NCBI GenBank assembly: GCA_026005015.1
Contig: BPKG01000003.1
Location: 186,001 to 250,000, forward strand
DNA: 64,000 bases
Reading direction: 5' to 3'
Source: Burkholderiales bacterium
GTDB lineage: Bacteria; Pseudomonadota; Gammaproteobacteria; Burkholderiales; UBA6910
Shown here piece by piece: positions 1 through 10,254 of this stretch (positions are counted from its first letter, which is position 1; the number at the start of each line of letters is the position of its first letter). The notes under the pieces were generated by a model. That model searched no databases and was not told the origin of the DNA. It was given only the letters and a program-made list of their open reading frames with translations. The position numbers were made by a program, and so were the translations under genes.

Positions 1-51
1 GGCGCCGGCGTGCAGGCACAGGGTGCCGAAGCCGAATTTGCGCTCCGCCAT
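1..51 (-). CDS. O-acetylhomoserine sulfhydrylase-like, N-terminal fragment
   Basis: Only the first 17 codons lie in the window, reading MAERKFGFGTLCLHAGA. The FGFGTLCLHAGA stretch matches the usual start of O-acetylhomoserine (thiol)-lyases, PLP enzymes that make homocysteine from O-acetylhomoserine and sulfide. The ATG is two bases downstream of the murA stop codon on the same strand, so the gene may be co-transcribed with murA. In many betaproteobacteria hisG sits here, so this neighbour is different. The call rests on a very short stretch. Confidence 0.55.
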   Translation of the reverse strand, partial: MAERKFGFGTLCLHAGA

Positions 52-53
52 GG

Positions 54-1563
<1,510 letters not shown>

Positions 1564-1579
1564 GGTCGTTTCCCCGCCG

Positions 1580-2344
1580 CTACTGGCGCAGCTTATAGCC
1601 CATTTTGAGCAGCCAGAGCGCGCCCAATGATATCGCCAAAAAACACGCCCCCACAATCGCCAGGCTCACGGGGGGCGGGACGTCGGAGACGCCGAAAAAG
1701 CCGTAGCGGAACCCGTCGATCATGTAGAAAAACGGGTTCAAGTGGGAAACCGCCTGCCAGAAGCCCGGCAGGGAGTGCACCGAGTAGAACACCCCGGCGA
1801 GAAAGGTGAGGGGCATGATAATGAAGTTCTGGAAGGCGGCGAGCTGATCGAACTTCTCCGCCCAAATGCCGGCGACGAGCCCCAGGCTGCCGGCGATGGC
1901 GCTGCCCAGGACGGCGAAGGCGAGCACCCACGGGGCGTGGCGCACCGGTAGCGCGACGAAGGCTGCGGAGAGGAGCAACACCCCTAGTCCGACGATGAGC
2001 CCCCGAGCCATGGCCGCCAGCACGTAGGCGAGCAGCATGTCCCGGTGGGACAGGGGCGGCAGCAGCACGAACACGATGTTGCCGGTGATCTTGGACTGGA
2101 TCAGGCTGGAGGAGCTGTTGGCGAAGGCGTTCTGCAGCACCGCCATCATGGCCAGGCCCGGCACCAGGAAAGCCGTGTACGGCACGCCGGGGAAGGCTTC
2201 CACGTGACTCTCCAGCACGTGGGAGAAGATGAGAAGATAAAGGAGCGTGGTGAGCAGGGGCGCGGCGACGGTCTGGAACGCCACCTTCCAGAAGCGCAGC
2301 CACTCCTTGTAGAACAGGGTCTTGAAGCCGATCCAGTTATTCAC
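1580..2344 (-). CDS. ABC-2 type transporter permease
   Basis: The 254-residue membrane protein has about six hydrophobic helices and the ABC-2 permease fold of the YadH/NodJ type. It should form the membrane channel for the ATPase encoded immediately upstream. The GTG start at 2344 overlaps the ATPase stop codon by eight bases, which points to translational coupling. The substrate cannot be read from sequence; in this conserved context it is generally assumed to be an envelope component. Confidence 0.88.
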   Translation of the reverse strand: MNNWIGFKTLFYKEWLRFWKVAFQTVAAPLLTTLLYLLIFSHVLESHVEAFPGVPYTAFLVPGLAMMAVLQNAFANSSSSLIQSKITGNIVFVLLPPLSHRDMLLAYVLAAMARGLIVGLGVLLLSAAFVALPVRHAPWVLAFAVLGSAIAGSLGLVAGIWAEKFDQLAAFQNFIIMPLTFLAGVFYSVHSLPGFWQAVSHLNPFFYMIDGFRYGFFGVSDVPPPVSLAIVGACFLAISLGALWLLKMGYKLRQ

Positions 2345-3236
2345 GGTTCATGATGCTCACGAAGACTTCTTCCAGGTCCGGCTGGGCCAGCTCCAGGTCC
2401 AGGATCTGGATCCGCGCTTCCCGCAGGGTGGCAAGCACCGTCTCCAGGCTGCCGTAGTCGGGAAGCGCCAGCACGAAGCGGCCCTGTTCTTCGCCGGCTA
2501 GCAGCGCATGGAGGCTCGCCGGAAGCTGATCCGGCGCAAGCTTGAGCTTGAGATAGCGGCCGGACACGGTGGAGAGCAGGTTGGCGGTGGTGTCCAGGGC
2601 CACGATGCGTCCCTGCTTGAGCATGGCGATGCGGGAGCACAAGGTCTCCGCTTCCTCCAGGTAGTGGGTGGTGAGCACGATGGTGTGGCCGTCCCGGTTG
2701 AGCCTGCGCACGAAGTTCCACAGCCCCTGGCGCAGCTCCACGTCCACCCCGGCGGTGGGCTCGTCCAGCACGATGACCGGGGGCTTGTGCACCAGGGCCT
2801 GGGCCACCAGGACCCGCCGCTTCATGCCGCCGGAGAGGGCCCGCATGTTGCGATCCGCCTTGTCCGCCAGGTCCAGGTGGTGCATCACCTCGTCGATCCA
2901 GTCGTCGTTGCGGGCGAGGCCGTAGTAGCCCGACTGGATCCGCAGGGTCTCCCGCACGGTGAAAAAGGGATCGAACACCAGCTCCTGGGGCACCACCCCC
3001 AGGGCGCGCCGCGCGAGCCGGTAATCCGCCACCACATCGAAGCCCATCACCCGGGCGCTTCCCGAGGTGGCGCGGGTGAGGCCTGCGATGATGTTGATGA
3101 GGGTGGTCTTGCCGGCCCCGTTGGGGCCGAGGAGGGCGAAAAATTCCCCCTGCTCGACGGACAGGCTCACCCCGTCCAGGGCCTTGATCGCCCCGAAGGC
3201 CTTGTGAACCGCCCGCACGTCGATGACGGCGCCCAT
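2337..3236 (-). CDS. ABC transporter ATP-binding protein (YadG-like)
   Basis: The 299-residue ATPase has Walker [10 protein letters not shown], signature LSGGMKRRVLVAQAL, Walker B VIVLDEPTAGVD and the switch histidine in LTTHYLEEAE. The ATG at 3236 (MGAVIDVRAVHKAFG) is chosen because it begins the ABC domain normally; the open frame upstream is low-complexity and overlaps mlaB. It pairs with the downstream permease. The substrate is unknown. It follows the mla genes, as in many betaproteobacteria. Confidence 0.9.
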   Translation of the reverse strand: MGAVIDVRAVHKAFGAIKALDGVSLSVEQGEFFALLGPNGAGKTTLINIIAGLTRATSGSARVMGFDVVADYRLARRALGVVPQELVFDPFFTVRETLRIQSGYYGLARNDDWIDEVMHHLDLADKADRNMRALSGGMKRRVLVAQALVHKPPVIVLDEPTAGVDVELRQGLWNFVRRLNRDGHTIVLTTHYLEEAETLCSRIAMLKQGRIVALDTTANLLSTVSGRYLKLKLAPDQLPASLHALLAGEEQGRFVLALPDYGSLETVLATLREARIQILDLELAQPDLEEVFVSIMNRE

Positions 3237-3268
3237 TCCTTCTGGCTGAACTCGTGAAAGACCCGGGT

Positions 3269-3577
3269 TTAAGCGTCGGAGCCGGGCAGGCCGAGGAGCT
3301 GGTCCACCCCGTACACCTGGGCGAGCCCTGTCACGCTCTTGGGCGGATGGAGGACGGCGAAGGCGAGCCCCCGGCGGCGCGCATCCCGCCACCAATGGAT
3401 GAGCAGGCTCACCGCGGCGGAGTCCGCCTCCGTGACTCGGGACAGGTCCACCCGCACCTCCCCATCGTCCCGGGCCATCGCCTCGCGCCCCGCCGCGAAG
3501 AGGGCGGGGACGCTCGCGAAGGTGACCGGTCCCTCCACCAGGAGGGTTTCCCCTTCCCGTCGGACGCTGGCCTCCAC
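3269..3577 (-). CDS. mlaB: STAS-domain protein MlaB
   Basis: This 102-residue cytoplasmic STAS protein matches MlaB, the small subunit that binds and stabilises the MlaF ATPase in the MlaFEDB inner-membrane complex. The STAS core appears as EVRVDLSRVTEADSAAVSLL, with the serine-containing loop. It lies seven bases after mlaC and is the last of the five mla genes. The sequence alone is weakly conserved; the context makes the call. Confidence 0.82.
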   Translation of the reverse strand: MEASVRREGETLLVEGPVTFASVPALFAAGREAMARDDGEVRVDLSRVTEADSAAVSLLIHWWRDARRRGLAFAVLHPPKSVTGLAQVYGVDQLLGLPGSDA

Positions 3578-3584
3578 GCCCGCC

Positions 3585-4208
3585 TCAGCCCCTCTTCGGC
3601 CCCTGTTGGGCCAGGCTCTGGTTCTTGTCCCGCAGGCTCTTGATCAGGCCGTCGATCCCGCCGCGGCGGATTTCCTCGGTGAAGGTGCCACGGTAGGTGG
3701 CCACCAGGCTCACGTTCTCGATGGTCACGTCGTAGACCTTCCAGCCGTTGGGCGTCTTGACCATGCTGTAGTCCACCGGAATCGGCGGGCGCCCGTCGGG
3801 ATTGACGATCTCGGTACGCACGGTGACGTCGGTGGCGCCGGGCTCCATCCGGAAGGGCTTATAGGCGACGCTCTGGCCCTTGTAGGAGGTGAAGGCCGCG
3901 GTGTAGGTGCGCACCAGCAGCTCGCGGAACTCCCGGACGATCTGCTGCTGCTGCTCGGGCGTGGCTTCCCGCCAGTGCCGGCCCATGGCGAGCCGGGTCA
4001 TGCGGGTGAAGTCGAAGTGGGGGAGCACCTTCTCCTCCACCAGGGCGAGCACTTTCTTGGGATCGCCGGCCTGCAATGCCTGGTCGGCGCGCACGATGGC
4101 GAGCACCTCGTCGGCGGTCTTCTTCACCAGCTCGTCGGGCGCCAGCTCCGCCCGCGCCGGGGCCGCCGCCAGCAGGCCCAGGGCCAGCACCAAATGGATC
4201 AATCGCAT
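3585..4208 (-). CDS. mlaC: Periplasmic phospholipid-binding protein MlaC
   Basis: MlaC shuttles phospholipid across the periplasm between the outer-membrane MlaA-porin complex and the MlaFEDB complex. The 207-residue protein begins with a signal peptide (hydrophobic LVLALGLLAAAPARA, cleavage about residue 20). It contains the family stretches LVRTYTAAF and VYDVTIENVSLVATYR. Start ATG at 4208. In many betaproteobacteria mlaA lies between mlaD and mlaC; here only 30 bases separate them and mlaA is absent from the window. Confidence 0.93.
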   Translation of the reverse strand: MRLIHLVLALGLLAAAPARAELAPDELVKKTADEVLAIVRADQALQAGDPKKVLALVEEKVLPHFDFTRMTRLAMGRHWREATPEQQQQIVREFRELLVRTYTAAFTSYKGQSVAYKPFRMEPGATDVTVRTEIVNPDGRPPIPVDYSMVKTPNGWKVYDVTIENVSLVATYRGTFTEEIRRGGIDGLIKSLRDKNQSLAQQGPKRG

Positions 4209-4238
4209 GTCTGCCTCCCGATCATGGGAAAACCGCGT

Positions 4239-4706
4239 TCATTGGGCGCCGCCTTCGGCGGCCCGGCCGTAGAGGAACTGGCCGATCAACTTTTCCAGGA
4301 CCACGGCCGACTGGGTGAGCTTGATCGTGTCCCCGTCGGCGAGCATCTGCTCGTCGCCGCCGGCGTCCAGCCCGATGTACTGCTCCCCGAGCAGTCCCGA
4401 GGTGAGGATGGACGCCGTCGTATCCTTGGGGAACCGGTAGCGCTTGTCGATCGCCAGGGTGACCCGGGCCACGTAGCGTTCGTTGTCGAAGGTGATGCTC
4501 TCCACCCGTCCCACCAGCACGCCGGCGCTGCGCACCGGGGCCCGCACCTTCAGCCCCCCGATGTTGTCGAACTCGGCCACCACCCGGTAGGTGTCGCCGG
4601 CGAAGAAGGTGCTGGCGTTGCCCACCTTGAGCGCCAGGATCAGGAGCGCCCCGATGCCCGCCAGCACGAACAGCCCTACCCAAATGTCGATCGCGCGCCG
4701 TTCCAC
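4239..4706 (-). CDS. mlaD: MCE-domain phospholipid-binding protein MlaD
   Basis: MlaD is the membrane-anchored MCE protein that forms a hexameric periplasmic ring on the MlaFEB transporter. It has 155 residues, one N-terminal transmembrane helix (about residues 7-30) and a single MCE domain with the family stretches VRSAGVLVGRVESI and ASILTSGLLGEQYIGL. The length is normal for the class. It lies three bases after mlaE, consistent with one operon. Confidence 0.95.
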   Translation of the reverse strand: MERRAIDIWVGLFVLAGIGALLILALKVGNASTFFAGDTYRVVAEFDNIGGLKVRAPVRSAGVLVGRVESITFDNERYVARVTLAIDKRYRFPKDTTASILTSGLLGEQYIGLDAGGDEQMLADGDTIKLTQSAVVLEKLIGQFLYGRAAEGGAQ

Positions 4707-4709
4707 GAT

Positions 4710-5459
4710 TCAGACTCCTCTGAACATGAAGGAGGTCAAGACGTAGTCCAGGCCCAGCACCGCCAGGGAGGAGGTGACCACCGTGCGGGTGGTGGCGCGG
4801 GCCACGCCCTCCGCCGTGGGCTCCGCGTCGAAACCCTCGAACACCGCGATGGCGGAGACCGCCGCGCCGAACACCAGGCTCTTGATCGCCCCGTTCAGCA
4901 CGTCCTCGCGCAGGTCGACGCCTTCCTGCATCTGGGACCAGAACGCCCCGTCGTCCACCCCCAGGAACACCACGCCGATCAGGTAGCCGCCGAAGATGCC
5001 CACGGCGCTGAAGATGGCGGCGAGCAGCGGCATGGCGAGAAAACCGCCCCAGAACCGGGGCGCCACCACCCGCCCGACGGGATTCACCGCCATCATGTCC
5101 ATGGCGGTGAGCTGCTCCGTAGCCTTCATCAGGCCGATCTCGGCGGTGATGGAGGTCCCCGCCCGGCCGGCGAAGAGCAGCGCCGTCACCACCGGCCCCA
5201 GCTCCCGCAGCAGGGACAGGGCCACCAGCACCCCCAGCCTCTCTTCGGAAGCGTAGTCGACCAGGGTGTCGTAGCCTTGCAGGCCCAGCACCATGCCGAC
5301 GAACAGGCCCGAGACCACGACGATCACCAGGGACAGCACCCCCGCCGCGAACATTTCCTTGATCACCAGGCGGAAGCGCCGGAGGGAAGGCCCCGAATAG
5401 CGCAGGATCGCACCCACGAAGCGCGCCGCGTAGCCGAGCCGCCTGACCCCCTGCGCCAC
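4710..5459 (-). CDS. mlaE: Phospholipid ABC transporter permease MlaE
   Basis: MlaE is the integral inner-membrane permease of the Mla system. The 249-residue frame contains the MlaE/DUF140 signature regions ([19 protein letters not shown] and [13 protein letters not shown]) and about five hydrophobic helices. The only usable start found is a GTG at 5459; upstream the frame stays open for only 14 codons before a stop that coincides with the mlaF stop. The protein is therefore slightly short at its N-terminus, and start assignment is uncertain. Confidence 0.93.
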   Translation of the reverse strand: MAQGVRRLGYAARFVGAILRYSGPSLRRFRLVIKEMFAAGVLSLVIVVVSGLFVGMVLGLQGYDTLVDYASEERLGVLVALSLLRELGPVVTALLFAGRAGTSITAEIGLMKATEQLTAMDMMAVNPVGRVVAPRFWGGFLAMPLLAAIFSAVGIFGGYLIGVVFLGVDDGAFWSQMQEGVDLREDVLNGAIKSLVFGAAVSAIAVFEGFDAEPTAEGVARATTRTVVTSSLAVLGLDYVLTSFMFRGV

Positions 5460-5501
5460 CCGGCGTGCCCAGGCCCGCCAGCGTGTCCAGAAGCCCGCCC
5501 G

Positions 5502-6308
5502 TCACGCCCCGCTCCCCATCAGGTCCCGGTCGTAGTCGGGGGCCGGGTAATGGAACGCCACGGGCCCGTCCTTCTTGGCGTGGATGAACTGGTCCACGTA
5601 GGGGTCGGAGGAGGCGCGGATTTCCTCGGGCGTGCCCTGGGCGATCACCCGCCCTTCCGACAGGAGATAGATGTAATCGACGATGTGCAGGGACTCCTGG
5701 ATGTCGTGGGTCACCACCACGGAGGTGGCCCCCAGGGCATCGTTCAGGCGCCGGATCAGGTCGCCGATGATCCCCAGGGAGATCGGGTCGAGGCCGGTGA
5801 ACGGCTCGTCGTACAGGATCAGCATGGGGTCCAGGGCGATCGCCCGGGCGAGGGCCACCCGGCGCGCCATGCCGCCGGAGAGCTCCGAGGGCATGAGGCT
5901 GCGCGCGCCCCTCAAGCCCACCGCGTGGAGCTTCATGAGCACCAGGTCCCGGATCATGGGCTCGGGCAAAGTGGTGTGCTCCCTTAAGGGAAAGGCCACG
6001 TTTTCGAACACCGTCAAATCGGTGAACAGGGCGCCGAACTGGAACAACATGCCCATGCGCCGCCGCAGCCGGTACAGCTCCTCGGTGGACAGCCGGTGCA
6101 CCGCCTGGCCGTTCACCCGCACTTCCCCCCGCTGGGGCTTCAACTGCCCGCCGATCAGGCGCAGCAGGGTGGTCTTGCCCGAGCCCGAGCCGCCCATGAT
6201 CGCCACCACGCGCCCCCGGGGCAGGGAAAGGCTCAGGCCCCGGAAGATGGGCCGCCGATCGTAGCTGAAGGCGAGATCGCGGATCTCCACCACGTTTTCG
6301 GGCGCCAT
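5502..6308 (-). CDS. mlaF: Phospholipid ABC transporter ATPase MlaF
   Basis: MlaF energises retrograde or anterograde lipid movement by the Mla complex. The 268-residue ATPase has Walker A GGSGSGKTT at about residues 39-47, signature LSGGMARRVALARA and Walker B LILYDEPFTGLDP. The C-terminal tail beyond the ABC core is the usual MlaB-contacting extension. It is the first gene of the minus-strand mla operon, and the roughly 100 bases upstream should carry the promoter. Confidence 0.95.
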   Translation of the reverse strand: MAPENVVEIRDLAFSYDRRPIFRGLSLSLPRGRVVAIMGGSGSGKTTLLRLIGGQLKPQRGEVRVNGQAVHRLSTEELYRLRRRMGMLFQFGALFTDLTVFENVAFPLREHTTLPEPMIRDLVLMKLHAVGLRGARSLMPSELSGGMARRVALARAIALDPMLILYDEPFTGLDPISLGIIGDLIRRLNDALGATSVVVTHDIQESLHIVDYIYLLSEGRVIAQGTPEEIRASSDPYVDQFIHAKKDGPVAFHYPAPDYDRDLMGSGA

Positions 6309-6410
6309 GGGCCAAGAACGTAAAAAAACCGAATTTTAGCCGTTGGACGGGGGGCGGGACAAACCCGGAGAACGGGCTTGCGGCGGCGCCCTTTCGCCCG
6401 TCATATCCCG

Positions 6411-6899
6411 CTAAAGCTGCAGGAGCTCTAGCAGGGTTACCACCCGGTTCAAATACGCCGCGTCGGCGCGGCGGCCGATGAGGTAGAGCTCCCCCGGCTC
6501 CCGGGTGAGCGTCTGGATGCGCGCGGCGAGCCCCTTCAAGTCCTCGTCCGGGGTGAGCCACTCGAGCCGTGGGCCCCCTTCCGCCCGGGCTCCCTCCGGA
6601 TACCACATCCCCAGTTTCGGCCCGAGGCAGGCGGCCCGGGCTCGGGCCTGCGGGGACGCGGAGCTCGACTCCAGGACGAAGCGAAAGCGCGCGAGCGTGT
6701 CCTCCCGCCAGCCGATCAGCTCCTCTTCGGTGGCGGCGATCCAGCGGCTCTCGGGCACCAGCACGCAGTCGAACCACTGGTTGTAGAAGGCGAGACGCCA
6801 CTCGGCCGGCAGGTCTTCGGGGTAGAAGGTCCCGACCCAGTGGGGATGCTCCCAGCCCACGGCGCCCACGTGAACGCGATACGTTGGAGCGGCGTCCAT
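6411..6899 (-). CDS. Short DUF72/YecE-like protein
   Basis: The N-terminus (VHVGAVGWEHPHWVGTFYPEDLP) resembles the opening of DUF72 (YecE) proteins, which have a TIM-barrel-like fold and no firmly known reaction. The 162-residue protein is much shorter than the usual 230-300, and the rest does not clearly follow the family, so it may be a degenerate or divergent relative. The ATG lies 46 bases from the divergent oxidoreductase start. The coding assignment is fairly sure, the family tentative. Confidence 0.6.
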   Translation of the reverse strand: MDAAPTYRVHVGAVGWEHPHWVGTFYPEDLPAEWRLAFYNQWFDCVLVPESRWIAATEEELIGWREDTLARFRFVLESSSASPQARARAACLGPKLGMWYPEGARAEGGPRLEWLTPDEDLKGLAARIQTLTREPGELYLIGRRADAAYLNRVVTLLELLQL

Positions 6900-6944
6900 G
6901 GACTGGCATTATAGGCCGCTACGCCTTCGAATCCCGCGCTTTCC

Positions 6945-8006
6945 GTGCACTTCGATCTGTTCTACGAGCTGGCGGTCCCGCCCCAGCTCGCTCGCAGCGA
7001 ACTCGCCACCTACCGGGACGCGCTGGAGGAGATCGCCTTGGCGGACCGGCTGGGCTTCCGCTGCGCCTGGGTGGTGGAGCATCACTTCATGCCCCAATAC
7101 TCCCATTGCTCCAAGCCGGAGCTGTTCCTCGCCGCCGCGGCTAGCCGCACCCGCAACCTTCGGCTCGGCTTCGGCGTGATCCCCCTCCCCCTGCACCACC
7201 CGGTGCACGTGGCCGAGCGGGTGGCCACCCTGGATCTCCTTTCCGGCGGCCGGGTGGAGGTGGGGGTGGGTCGGGGCTTCTCCCCCAAGGAGTTCGAGGT
7301 GTTCGGCGTTCCCATGGAGGAGAGCCGGGCGCGGGTGGAGGAAGCGCTGGCGATCCTGCGCCGCTCCTTCGAGCCCGGTCCCCTCACCTACCAGGGGACC
7401 TTCTGGCGGCTCGACGGCCTCGAACTGGTGCCCCGGGGGACTCAGACGCCCCACCCGCCCCTATGGACCGCGGCGGTGAGCCCCGACACCTTCGAGTGGG
7501 CGGCGCAGCGGGGGCTCGGGGTGCTGGCCGGCCCGTTCAAGCCCTGGTTCATGGTGCGCCACGATTTGGAACGCTACCGTCGGGCCTGGAACAGCCCGGC
7601 GCCTCCCCGGGCGGCCATGACGGTAGGGGTCCTGTGCCTGGAGGACGGGGAGCGGGCGCGGCGGCTCGCGGCGGAAGCCTTCACCTGGTTCTACCGGGCC
7701 CTGTATCGCACCACCCTCCCGGTCCTGGAAAGCCTGTATCCAGGCTACGAACACTTTCGCGAGCTGGGCCGCTTCCGGGCCCTCGCCCGCCTGGGCATCC
7801 ACCTTCCGTTCCTGGAGCGGTTCGGCATGGTGGTGGTGGGCGACCCGGACGAGTGCGCGGAGCGGCTGCGGGCCTATGAGGCGGCGGGCGTCACCCACCT
7901 GCTCCTCGCCGTCGGGGCGGGGGCGGTGCCCACCGAGGTGGCGCAGGAATCCCTCGCCTGCCTCGCGACCCATGTGCTTCCTCGCTTCTCCCGGGCGACG
8001 CCATGA
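6945..8006 (+). CDS. Luciferase-like (LLM) flavin-dependent oxidoreductase
   Basis: The 353-residue protein has the bacterial luciferase-like fold: an N-terminal strand with FDLFYELAVPPQ, the segment LADRLGFRCAWVVEHHF, and the phosphate-binding stretch LLSGGRVEVGVGRG. Such enzymes use reduced flavin to oxidise small substrates; the substrate is not evident. GTG start at 6945. The stop overlaps the start of the next gene by four bases (ATGA), so the two genes are translationally coupled. Confidence 0.88.
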   Translation: MHFDLFYELAVPPQLARSELATYRDALEEIALADRLGFRCAWVVEHHFMPQYSHCSKPELFLAAAASRTRNLRLGFGVIPLPLHHPVHVAERVATLDLLSGGRVEVGVGRGFSPKEFEVFGVPMEESRARVEEALAILRRSFEPGPLTYQGTFWRLDGLELVPRGTQTPHPPLWTAAVSPDTFEWAAQRGLGVLAGPFKPWFMVRHDLERYRRAWNSPAPPRAAMTVGVLCLEDGERARRLAAEAFTWFYRALYRTTLPVLESLYPGYEHFRELGRFRALARLGIHLPFLERFGMVVVGDPDECAERLRAYEAAGVTHLLLAVGAGAVPTEVAQESLACLATHVLPRFSRATP

Positions 8007-8914
8007 AGGTGGTGGTGACGGGGGCTGCGGGGCGCCTCGCCCGGGCGGTGCTGCCGGCCCTGTGCCGGCACCCCCGAGTGGAGGAAGTGCGGGGCATCGA
8101 CTTGCGTCCCGCCCCCTTCGCCCATCCCAAGTTCCAAGGCCGCCGGGTGGACCTGGGCGCGCCCGGCCTGGATCGATGGCTCGCCGGGGCGGACGCCTTG
8201 GTACACCTCGCCTTCGTGGTCCTGCGGGGCCGCACGGCCTTGTCCGCCATGGGTGCCGTCAACGTGGAGGGGACCCTGTCCCTGTTCGAGCGGGCCAGGA
8301 GCCTGGGCGTGAGGCGGCGGATTTTCCTCTCCAGCGCGGCGGTCTACGGCGCCGGCGAGGCCCTCGACGAAGCGGCGCCCTTCGCGCCGCTGCCCGGGTT
8401 TGCATACGCCTGCCATAAGGCGGAGGTAGAGCGGGCGCTCGAGGCTTGCGACCCGGAGGCGGTGCGGCTGCGCCCCCACGCCATCGTGGGGCCCCGCTGC
8501 CAGCCCCTCCTCAAGGCCCTCCTCGCCCAGCCGTTTTACGTGCGCCTTCCCGAGCCCCAGCCCCGGCTCCAGTGCGTGCACGAAGAAGACGTGGCCCAGG
8601 CCGTGGTCGCGGGCCTGACGGGCGACGCCCGCGGGCCGTTCAACCTGGCCGGGGAAGGGAGTTTCTCCTTTCGCGACGCCGTTTGCGAGCGCCACCGCCG
8701 GGCGATCCCGTTGAGCCTCGCCGCCGCCCGGCGCCTCGTGGGTTGGGGCTGGCGTCTGACCGGGCTTTTCGGCGAGCCCGGCTGGGTGGAGGGACTTGCC
8801 CGGCCCTTGACCCTGGACTGCGCCCGGGCGCGCACTGAGCTGGCCTGGCGGCCTCGGTATGACTGCCGGGCGGCCCTGGAGGCGACCGTTCCCGTCAGCC
8901 CATGGACACGTTGA
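8003..8914 (+). CDS. NAD-dependent epimerase/dehydratase family protein
   Basis: This 303-residue extended short-chain dehydrogenase has an N-terminal Rossmann motif (VVTGAAGRLA), the catalytic-region SSAAVYGAG and a Tyr-x3-Lys pair (YACHK). The substrate is unknown; nucleotide sugars and steroid-like or isoprenoid substrates are typical of the family. It is coupled to the LLM oxidoreductase upstream. Its 3-prime end overlaps the convergent diiron protein gene by 20 bases. Confidence 0.87.
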   Translation: MKVVVTGAAGRLARAVLPALCRHPRVEEVRGIDLRPAPFAHPKFQGRRVDLGAPGLDRWLAGADALVHLAFVVLRGRTALSAMGAVNVEGTLSLFERARSLGVRRRIFLSSAAVYGAGEALDEAAPFAPLPGFAYACHKAEVERALEACDPEAVRLRPHAIVGPRCQPLLKALLAQPFYVRLPEPQPRLQCVHEEDVAQAVVAGLTGDARGPFNLAGEGSFSFRDAVCERHRRAIPLSLAAARRLVGWGWRLTGLFGEPGWVEGLARPLTLDCARARTELAWRPRYDCRAALEATVPVSPWTR

Positions 8915-9761
8915 AGCCGTAGCCCTGGAGCAGTCGCACGGTGGGGCTGAGCAGGCGCCGGACGAATTCCCATCGATGGGGGTTCGAGCGGGCGAGGGCC
9001 AGCCAGCGGCGGCCTGGCGTCAAGCCCGCCGCCTCGTAGAGGGCGGGTTGGGGAAAGAACATGGCCTCTGCCATGATCCTGAGCAGGCGGCCCAGGACCC
9101 AGCCCATCCACCGGCGGCTCGCCGGCCCGAGTCCAGTTAGCCCCGCCTCGAGGGTCCGACGGGCGAAGGCCAGGTGGCGGGCCTCGTCCATCATGTGCAT
9201 GAGGCAGATATCCCGCACCGCGGGGTTCACCGCCCCCTCGGGCTGCTGTCGCAAATAACGGTTCAGCTTGTCCGGCACGTCCTCGCCGATCAGCACGGCA
9301 AGCCAGAATAGGGGGCCGTCCACCGGGAGCCACTGGCCGAGCCACCCGGCGCTCGGTGGGAGGGGCTGGTACCCTTCCGGCAGGACGAGCCCGCTTTTGT
9401 CCATGAGGGTGAGGAACATGAGGCTGTGGCCCGCCTCCTCCTGTAGTTCCCGCAGCAGGTACACGTGGTTCGCCAAAGGTAGGGGCCGCCGCAGCCGCCG
9501 GGCGAGCCGGGCCATGAACAAGCCTTCGAACCAGAGCCCGGCGCGGATGATGCCCAGGAATTCATACTGGGAAAGCCGCCGCTGGGCGGTCTCGTCCAGG
9601 GCATCGAAGGGGGCCAGGCCGTGGAGGGACAGGGCTTCCCGGGGGAGCCAGAAGTCTTCCAGGGAGAGGGCGTCCCATCGCACCCGGGCCACCGGGTCCC
9701 GATAGGGCTCGGCGGCGGCGCTCAGATGACGCACCAGGGAAAGGTCGGGCAACCAGCTCAC
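8895..9761 (-). CDS. AurF-like diiron oxygenase family protein
   Basis: The 288-residue helical protein carries ferritin-like diiron ligand patterns: ELQEEAGHSLMF (Glu and His in an ExxxH-type spacing) and MMDEARHLAFA, plus an upstream glutamate in AGLWFEGLF. These match the AurF/p-aminobenzoate N-oxygenase-like family, which oxidises amines or other small molecules. The true substrate is unknown. It faces the epimerase gene convergently and is followed upstream on the same strand by a small hypothetical gene. Confidence 0.75.
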   Translation of the reverse strand: MSWLPDLSLVRHLSAAAEPYRDPVARVRWDALSLEDFWLPREALSLHGLAPFDALDETAQRRLSQYEFLGIIRAGLWFEGLFMARLARRLRRPLPLANHVYLLRELQEEAGHSLMFLTLMDKSGLVLPEGYQPLPPSAGWLGQWLPVDGPLFWLAVLIGEDVPDKLNRYLRQQPEGAVNPAVRDICLMHMMDEARHLAFARRTLEAGLTGLGPASRRWMGWVLGRLLRIMAEAMFFPQPALYEAAGLTPGRRWLALARSNPHRWEFVRRLLSPTVRLLQGYGFNVSMG

Positions 9762-9804
9762 GGTTGGGGGCGGATGGGAATGGCGGTTTCGGAGCAGGCG
9801 CCGA

Positions 9805-10254
9805 TCATAGCACCGACGGGCCGCTTCTGGAGAAGGCTTCCCACAGACGGGCGAGTTGGCGGCCGGCGGGGGTGCCGGCCTTGCCTGCCGCCGTCACCGC
9901 CTGGACAAAACCCTCCAAAAACTCGGGCAGCGCCTTCACGATCAGCCGCTTGCGCAGCCGCCCGGCACTGGCGAGGGTCCACTCGGCGCGCCAACCGGAA
10001 GGCGACCGGGCGGAGCAGACCCGTACGCCCCAGGAAGGCGCTCCCGCCGTCCAGGCATGGGCCGCCACCACCAGCCGGTGCACCTCCCGAGCCTCCACTC
10101 CGACGGCAGGACCCACGTATTCCACCTGCAAGTCCCGGCAAAGACGTTCCAGCAGGGCGTCGAGCCGCGCCAGGGCTTCATCCAGGGCGGGGTCAACCCG
10201 AACGCGGGGGCTCCGCGCCTCCAGGGCCAGGTGCACCAGGAAATCGTGGGTCAT
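9805..10254 (-). CDS. Hypothetical protein
   Basis: I do not recognise this 149-residue protein. It is predicted soluble, without a signal peptide or membrane segment, and is rich in arginine, leucine and alanine. The ATG (MTHDFLVHLALEARS) is 43 bases upstream of the diiron protein gene on the same strand, so the two may be co-transcribed. Composition is consistent with a real gene, but no motif supports a function. Confidence 0.6.
   Translation of the reverse strand: MTHDFLVHLALEARSPRVRVDPALDEALARLDALLERLCRDLQVEYVGPAVGVEAREVHRLVVAAHAWTAGAPSWGVRVCSARSPSGWRAEWTLASAGRLRKRLIVKALPEFLEGFVQAVTAAGKAGTPAGRQLARLWEAFSRSGPSVL

Noticed and set aside
3339-5987. An 882-codon plus-strand open frame opposite mlaB-mlaF
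   Set aside because: It is antisense to conserved genes, rich in His, Gly and Gln, and shows no recognisable domain.
4222-6909. An 895-codon open frame on the minus strand over mlaD, mlaE and mlaF
   Set aside because: It is a frame shadow produced by high GC. The overlapping mla proteins have clear family motifs, and this frame is low-complexity Arg/Gly/Pro sequence.
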